DNA of 60,441 nt, taken from an uncultured Ignavibacterium sp. (GTDB taxonomy: Bacteria; Bacteroidota; Ignavibacteria; Ignavibacteriales; Ignavibacteriaceae). The stretch is taken from contig CALEBT010000034.1 of NCBI GenBank assembly GCA_937942875.1, positions 1 through 60,441 on the forward strand. Reading direction: 5' to 3'. The first letter of the stretch is position 1. Each line of letters begins with the position of its first letter. Shown piece after piece: positions 56,915 through 60,441 of this stretch. A model generated the notes under the pieces. That model saw nothing but the letters and a program-made list of their open reading frames with translations. It ran no database searches and was not told the origin of the DNA. The translations under genes were made by a program, and so were the position numbers.

Positions 56915-59519
56915 CTATCTCCATTTTCTTTTTTAATTCACTTAATTTATTCAATGCCTCAAGAGGCGTTAAACTGTCAATTTCCATATTTTTAATTTCA
57001 TTCCTGAATTTATCATCTACTACTTCAAACAAATTAATTTGGGTATCAGTTTCAGTCTTAATTTTCTTCAGTCGCTCTTTTTTAATTTCATAAGGAGTTA
57101 ATTCTTTACTCTCAAGGTTATTGAGAATTTCTTTAGCACGATTAGTGACAAAAAGCGGTAAACCAGCCATCATTGCAACCTGAATTCCATAACTATGGTC
57201 AGCTTTGCCGGGATTTACTCTATGAAGAAAAATTACTTTGTCATCATATTCTCTGACTTCAACTTTATAATTTTTTATTCGAGGGAAAAGTTCTGCCATT
57301 TCGTTTAATTCATGATAATGAGTTGCAAAAAGAGTTTTTGCAGATAAATCAGGATTCTCGTGCAAATATTCTATTATTGCCCAGGCTATTGATATTCCGT
57401 CAAATGTGCTTGTTCCTCTTCCAATTTCATCAAGAAGAATCAGGCTTTTTGATGTCGCATTGTTAAGAATGTTTGCTGCTTCCTGCATTTCAACCAAGAA
57501 TGTGCTTTCTCCTGATGAGATATTATCGCTTGCACCAACTCTTGTAAAAATTCTATCAACTATTCCTATAGTAGCTTTTTCGGCTGGGACAAAAGAACCA
57601 ATTTGAGCAAGTAAAACGATTAGTCCAACCTGTCTCAGATAAACAGATTTTCCAGCCATATTAGGACCTGTTAGAAGAATAATTTGTTGATTCTCATTGT
57701 TTAACCTGCAGTCGTTTGGGGTAAATTTTTCTCCCGGAGGTAAAATTCTTTCTACTACTGGATGGCGTCCTTTTATAATATTGATTTCATTTCCTGAGTT
57801 TATTTCAGGCTTTACATAATTATATTTTTCAGCAATTTCAGCAAAGGATATCAATACATCCAGCATTCCAATAAGTTTAGCATTCTTTTGAATTTCTTCT
57901 GTCCTTTGAGCAACGAAAATTCTTACTTCGTTAAATAATTGATATTCAAGTGTGTTTATTCTTTCTTCAGCATTAAGTATTTTCTCTTCAAATTCTTTTA
58001 GCTCCGGTGTTATATATCTTTCAGAATTCACTAAAGTTTGTTTACGGATATAATTTTCAGGAATTTTGTTTTTGTGAGCATTTGATATTTCAATATAGTA
58101 ACCAAAAACTTTATTAAAGTTTACTTTCAAAGAAGGTATTTGAGTTTTTTCTCTCTCACTTTGCTGAAGGTTTGCTAAAAAATCTTTTCCGTGAAATGCA
58201 ATTTCACGCAGCTCATCAAGTTCAGGAGAATAACCATTTTTAATAATTCCACCTTCACTCAAACTTGCAGCGGGATTTTCCATAATTGCTTCAGAAATTT
58301 TAGAAACAACATCGGGTAATTCAGTCAAAGAATCAGCAATCTTCTTTAAGGTAATATCTGAAAAAACGGCAAGAGAATTTTTAATATTGGGAATTTTCAC
58401 CAAAGAAGATTTTATTGCCATAACATCTCTTGCGTTAGCTCGTCCAGTGGAAATTTTCGAAATTATTCTTTCTAAATCACCAATCTCTTTCAGATTCTCA
58501 ATAAGTTCTTTTCTTTTATTCTTTTTTTGAAATAATTCTTCAACAGCATTTTGCCTTTGTTTTATTGTTTGTTCATTTCGAAGAGGAGCCGATACCCAAC
58601 TTTTTAATAATCTACCCCCCATTGCTGTATGAGTCTCATCTAAAACAGAAAGTAAAGAACCTTCTCTGCCTCCATCCTGCATAGAAGAAATTATTTCAAG
58701 ATTTCTTTTAGTTGAATAATCCAGAATCATATATTCAGTTGGATTATAAATAGAAATCTTATTAATATGCGAGAGATTTACTTTTTGAGTATCCTGTAAA
58801 TAATGCAAAACAACTCCGGCAGCGACCAAACCTACCGTTAGCCCCTCAATTCCAAAGCCTTTTAGTGTAACAGTGTTAAAATGATTTCTCAGAAGTTCTT
58901 TAGCAAAGTCCGGATTAAAAATCCAATCCTCAATCTTTGTTAACCTGAGTGAAGGGTTATTTCTTGAGACAAATTTTTCTAAAATTTCTTTGTCTTTCTT
59001 TTGATAAAGGATTTCAGAGGGGTTTATAAGTTGGATTTGTTCATTCAATTCTGAAAATCTGGATTCATAAACAAAAAAATCTCCTGTAGAAACATCAGAA
59101 AAAGAAATACCAACTAAATCATTATAAATAAATACGGCAGCTAAATAATTGTTTTTCTTATGATCGAGTAATTTATCAGAAAGAGTTACTCCGGGAGTGA
59201 CAACTTCGACAACTTCCCTTTTCACGATTCCTTTTGCAAATTTTGGGTCTTCCATCTGCTCACAAATTGCAACCCGGTAACCCGATCGAACTAATTTTGG
59301 CAGATATGAATCTATTGCATGATGAGGAAAACCAGCCAATGGAACATCTCCTGCGGCTCCATTAGAACGTTTAGTTAAAGTTATCCCAAGGACTTTTGAA
59401 GCAATTTTTGCATCATCTTCAAATGTTTCAAAAAAATCACCTACCCTGAAGAACAAAATTGTATCAGGGTGTTCTGATTTAATCTTAAAATACTGCTTCA
59501 TTAAAGGAGTTTGCTGCAT
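56904..59519 (-). CDS. mutS: DNA mismatch repair protein MutS
   Basis: 871 residues. The N-terminal mismatch-reading domain has HPDTILFFRVGDFFETFEDDA, i.e. the Phe-x-Glu wedge. The core and clamp follow, and the ATPase has LLTGPNMAGKSVYL near residue 620 and LLDEIGRGTSTFDG. Full length and complete. It starts the minus-strand group with DUF1684, aroF and the repeat protein. mutL is not in the window. Confidence 0.98.
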   Translation of the reverse strand: MQQTPLMKQYFKIKSEHPDTILFFRVGDFFETFEDDAKIASKVLGITLTKRSNGAAGDVPLAGFPHHAIDSYLPKLVRSGYRVAICEQMEDPKFAKGIVKREVVEVVTPGVTLSDKLLDHKKNNYLAAVFIYNDLVGISFSDVSTGDFFVYESRFSELNEQIQLINPSEILYQKKDKEILEKFVSRNNPSLRLTKIEDWIFNPDFAKELLRNHFNTVTLKGFGIEGLTVGLVAAGVVLHYLQDTQKVNLSHINKISIYNPTEYMILDYSTKRNLEIISSMQDGGREGSLLSVLDETHTAMGGRLLKSWVSAPLRNEQTIKQRQNAVEELFQKKNKRKELIENLKEIGDLERIISKISTGRANARDVMAIKSSLVKIPNIKNSLAVFSDITLKKIADSLTELPDVVSKISEAIMENPAASLSEGGIIKNGYSPELDELREIAFHGKDFLANLQQSEREKTQIPSLKVNFNKVFGYYIEISNAHKNKIPENYIRKQTLVNSERYITPELKEFEEKILNAEERINTLEYQLFNEVRIFVAQRTEEIQKNAKLIGMLDVLISFAEIAEKYNYVKPEINSGNEINIIKGRHPVVERILPPGEKFTPNDCRLNNENQQIILLTGPNMAGKSVYLRQVGLIVLLAQIGSFVPAEKATIGIVDRIFTRVGASDNISSGESTFLVEMQEAANILNNATSKSLILLDEIGRGTSTFDGISIAWAIIEYLHENPDLSAKTLFATHYHELNEMAELFPRIKNYKVEVREYDDKVIFLHRVNPGKADHSYGIQVAMMAGLPLFVTNRAKEILNNLESKELTPYEIKKERLKKIKTETDTQINLFEVVDDKFRNEIKNMEIDSLTPLEALNKLSELKKKMEIDEK

Positions 59520-59620
59520 AAACCTAATTTATATTGCGTCCAAAAATAACTTTGGCTGAATATAAATTCAATTTAAAATAAATTAAATGAATGATTAACA
59601 AATTTTGGTGAGTTTTTAAA

Positions 59621-59649
59621 TCAAAAAAGGAGGCTTATTCAGCCTTCTT
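59621..59649 (-). terminator. terminator-like hairpin reading on the minus strand
   Basis: Arms 59627-59635 and 59641-59649 (one A-C mismatch on the minus strand), a 5-base loop, then six T. It lies 10 bp downstream of the stop of the small minus-strand frame at 59659. Confidence 0.55.
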
Positions 59650-59658
59650 GAATTTGGT

Positions 59659-59863
59659 TTAATTTCCTGTTCTATATGAATAACCTTTAATTTCAGTTGC
59701 AGGGATAAAAGTATTAGCAACGTTTCTGCCAAGCATCAAATAAAAAATTATTGAATTGGCGCTGTAGGTAAGAGATTTTCTTATTTTTTTACATCCAGTA
59801 TTAAATACCATCATTGAGATATTAAAAGGATCAAAAAAATCCGAAAAGATTTTTTTGTTTCAT
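59659..59863 (-). pseudogene. possible frameshifted small gene of unknown function
   Basis: An ATG at 59863 opens ten codons (MKQKNLFGFF) that stop right after a T7 run at 59839-59833. Removing one T joins it to an open frame to 59659, giving about 67 residues in total, with blocks such as NTGCKKIRKSLTYS and LMLGRNVANTFIP. A terminator hairpin follows the stop. The frame from 59814 (two ATG) could also be an intact 51-residue protein. I recognise no family. Confidence 0.3.
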
Positions 59864-60306
59864 TTTAGAGCCTTTCAATTTGTGAAAAATTATATTTTAT
59901 TACTTTACTATAAATAACTTGCCATTTGCTGGGAGTTTTCCAATCAAGAAAATCAGAATTAAATAAATATAATTCTTAATTCTTGAATGAATAATCTGGA
60001 TTTTTAATTATATGACATCCCTCTCTACGATTACTATAAGTTATCCCCTGCCCACTTGAATTTTTGAAACCAGTTCTGGCTGTTATTTAATAATTACGTG
60101 GAGTTGCTTATTGATAAGTGGAGCAACATTAAAATTAAAAAAATTGATTATATGAATATTTAAGAAGTTATCTAATTAAGGAAGAAAAGGCTGTATCGAA
60201 ACCCATTAAAAATCAGAATAAACAGATCAATTAACTAAATTTGAATAAACTGAATCTGCAAGAGACTAAAGTGCGTTACTAAAAATTTTTAGGATACAGC
60301 ATATTG

Positions 60307-60360
60307 TGAGCGCGGGTGGGCTCGAACCACCGACCCTCCCGATTAAATCGGGATGCTCTA
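60307..60360 (-). pseudogene. tRNA 3'-fragment (lacks acceptor 5' strand and most of the D arm)
   Basis: Reading the minus strand: D-stem 3' half GAGC, A26, anticodon stem TCCCG/CGGGA, loop ATTTAAT, variable GGGTC, T arm GGTGG-TTCGAGC-CCACC, acceptor 3' strand CGCGCTC and discriminator A. No CCA is encoded. The loop gives anticodon UUA, which would read UAA. The 5' third of a tRNA is missing: the sequence upstream is coding-like instead. So it is a remnant or an attachment-site copy, not a working tRNA. Confidence 0.8.
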
Positions 60361-60441
60361 TTTCTGATTTTCTATTTCCTTAAGGTACTTTATAGCGTAA
60401 GAAGGATTCTTAAAACTCTTTAACTTTCTCTCTAATTTTCT
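60358..60441 (-). CDS. C-terminal end of an unidentified protein, cut by the window edge
   Basis: 27 residues in an open frame from the right window edge, rich in Lys, Arg and Glu, ending at TAG. The block LERKLKSFKNP and the following helix loosely recall the C-terminus of small GIY-YIG nucleases, but this is too short to decide. Its stop codon is the first three bases of the tRNA fragment, so the gene was joined to, or evolved next to, that fragment. Confidence 0.35.
   Translation of the reverse strand, partial: RKLERKLKSFKNPSYAIKYLKEIENQK

Larger units (their letters stand above)
59520..60306. other. long gene-poor stretch with decayed coding-like sequence
   Basis: Nearly 800 bp without a convincing intact gene, unlike the rest of the window. 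It contains a possible frameshifted small gene (59659-59863), a minus-strand coding-like stretch with an in-frame UAA (about 59871-60082), an 8-bp inverted repeat GCTGTATC/GATACAGC (60190-60197 and 60293-60300) and a perfect palindrome CTAAAAATTTTTAG (60279-60292). It ends at a tRNA 3'-fragment. This looks like an old insertion scar. Confidence 0.55.

Noticed and set aside
60307-60360. A working ochre suppressor tRNA that would read through the UAA at about 59975
   Set aside because: The tRNA lacks the 5' acceptor strand and most of the D arm, and the neighbouring interrupted frame looks like plain decay. The coincidence is noted only.

Overview
The window is an AT-rich chromosomal segment, almost certainly from the Ignavibacteria (Bacteroidetes/Chlorobi side of the tree). 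Three things point there. One exported enzyme ends in a Por-type (type IX secretion) sorting tail with the NYPNPFNPSTTI signature typical of that group. There are several outer-membrane and lipoprotein genes of Bacteroidetes type, and the gene families and gene orders fit the same lineage. TTG start codons are frequent, several with good Shine-Dalgarno sequences. Most of the window is ordinary core chromosome: I saw no phage, insertion sequence or CRISPR array. Only the right-hand 0.9 kb looks disturbed.

Layout. 1-7 kb: end of a dipeptide epimerase, a methyltransferase, a large amidase-like lipoprotein with golvesin and fibronectin modules, and a type IX-secreted GHL10 glycosidase-like protein. 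7-11.4 kb: tgt-yajC-ribBA and a CPBP protease-pdxJ pair. 11.4-13.5 kb: groES-groEL with a textbook CIRCE operator laid over a sigma70-like promoter, closed by an intrinsic terminator. 13.6-17.4 kb: a 1270-residue TPR plus triple AAA+ protein of the CbxX/CfxQ type, in which only the first ATPase module looks intact. 17.4-23.7 kb: a PPP-type phosphatase, a CoA-transferase, alanine dehydrogenase, a D-2-hydroxyacid dehydrogenase, a fused SpmA-SpmB membrane protein and a small protein. 23.7-32.4 kb: an AddA-like helicase-nuclease, a giant orphan histidine kinase, a DUF4783 protein and a fibronectin lipoprotein. 32.5-38.7 kb: pyrR-pyrB-pyrC behind a leader that contains a PyrR-type binding hairpin and a terminator, then an OmpA protein, rsmE and a BamA/TamA-like barrel that probably starts at AUU. 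38.7-49.2 kb: gcvP and the compact lipid/translation cluster DUF177-rpmF-plsX-fabH-fabD-DUF3109-fabG-acpP-fabF-rnc. 49.4-53.9 kb: 3-hydroxyacyl-CoA dehydrogenase, acetate kinase, an SDR without the catalytic tyrosine, and a COG2509 flavoprotein. 53.9-59.5 kb: mutS, a DUF1684 protein, DAHP synthase and a YwqK-repeat protein.

How the genes fit together. acpP, fabD/F/G/H and plsX supply fatty-acid synthesis and phospholipid entry, and share a transcript with ribosomal protein L32 and RNase III. The CoA-transferase, acetate kinase, 3-hydroxyacyl-CoA dehydrogenase and alanine dehydrogenase suggest a fermentative or facultatively anaerobic heterotroph. The secreted amidase-like lipoprotein, GHL10 protein and OmpA/BamA-like proteins fit a Gram-negative polymer degrader.

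The most unusual points are the triple AAA+ protein, the PyrR leader RNA, the AUU-start outer-membrane gene, the extracytoplasmic insertion in the SpmAB fusion, and the right end. There a tRNA 3'-fragment with a UUA anticodon supplies the stop codon of a truncated reading frame and lies next to decayed coding-like sequence. I did not find a clear multi-gene system that I could call wholly new.
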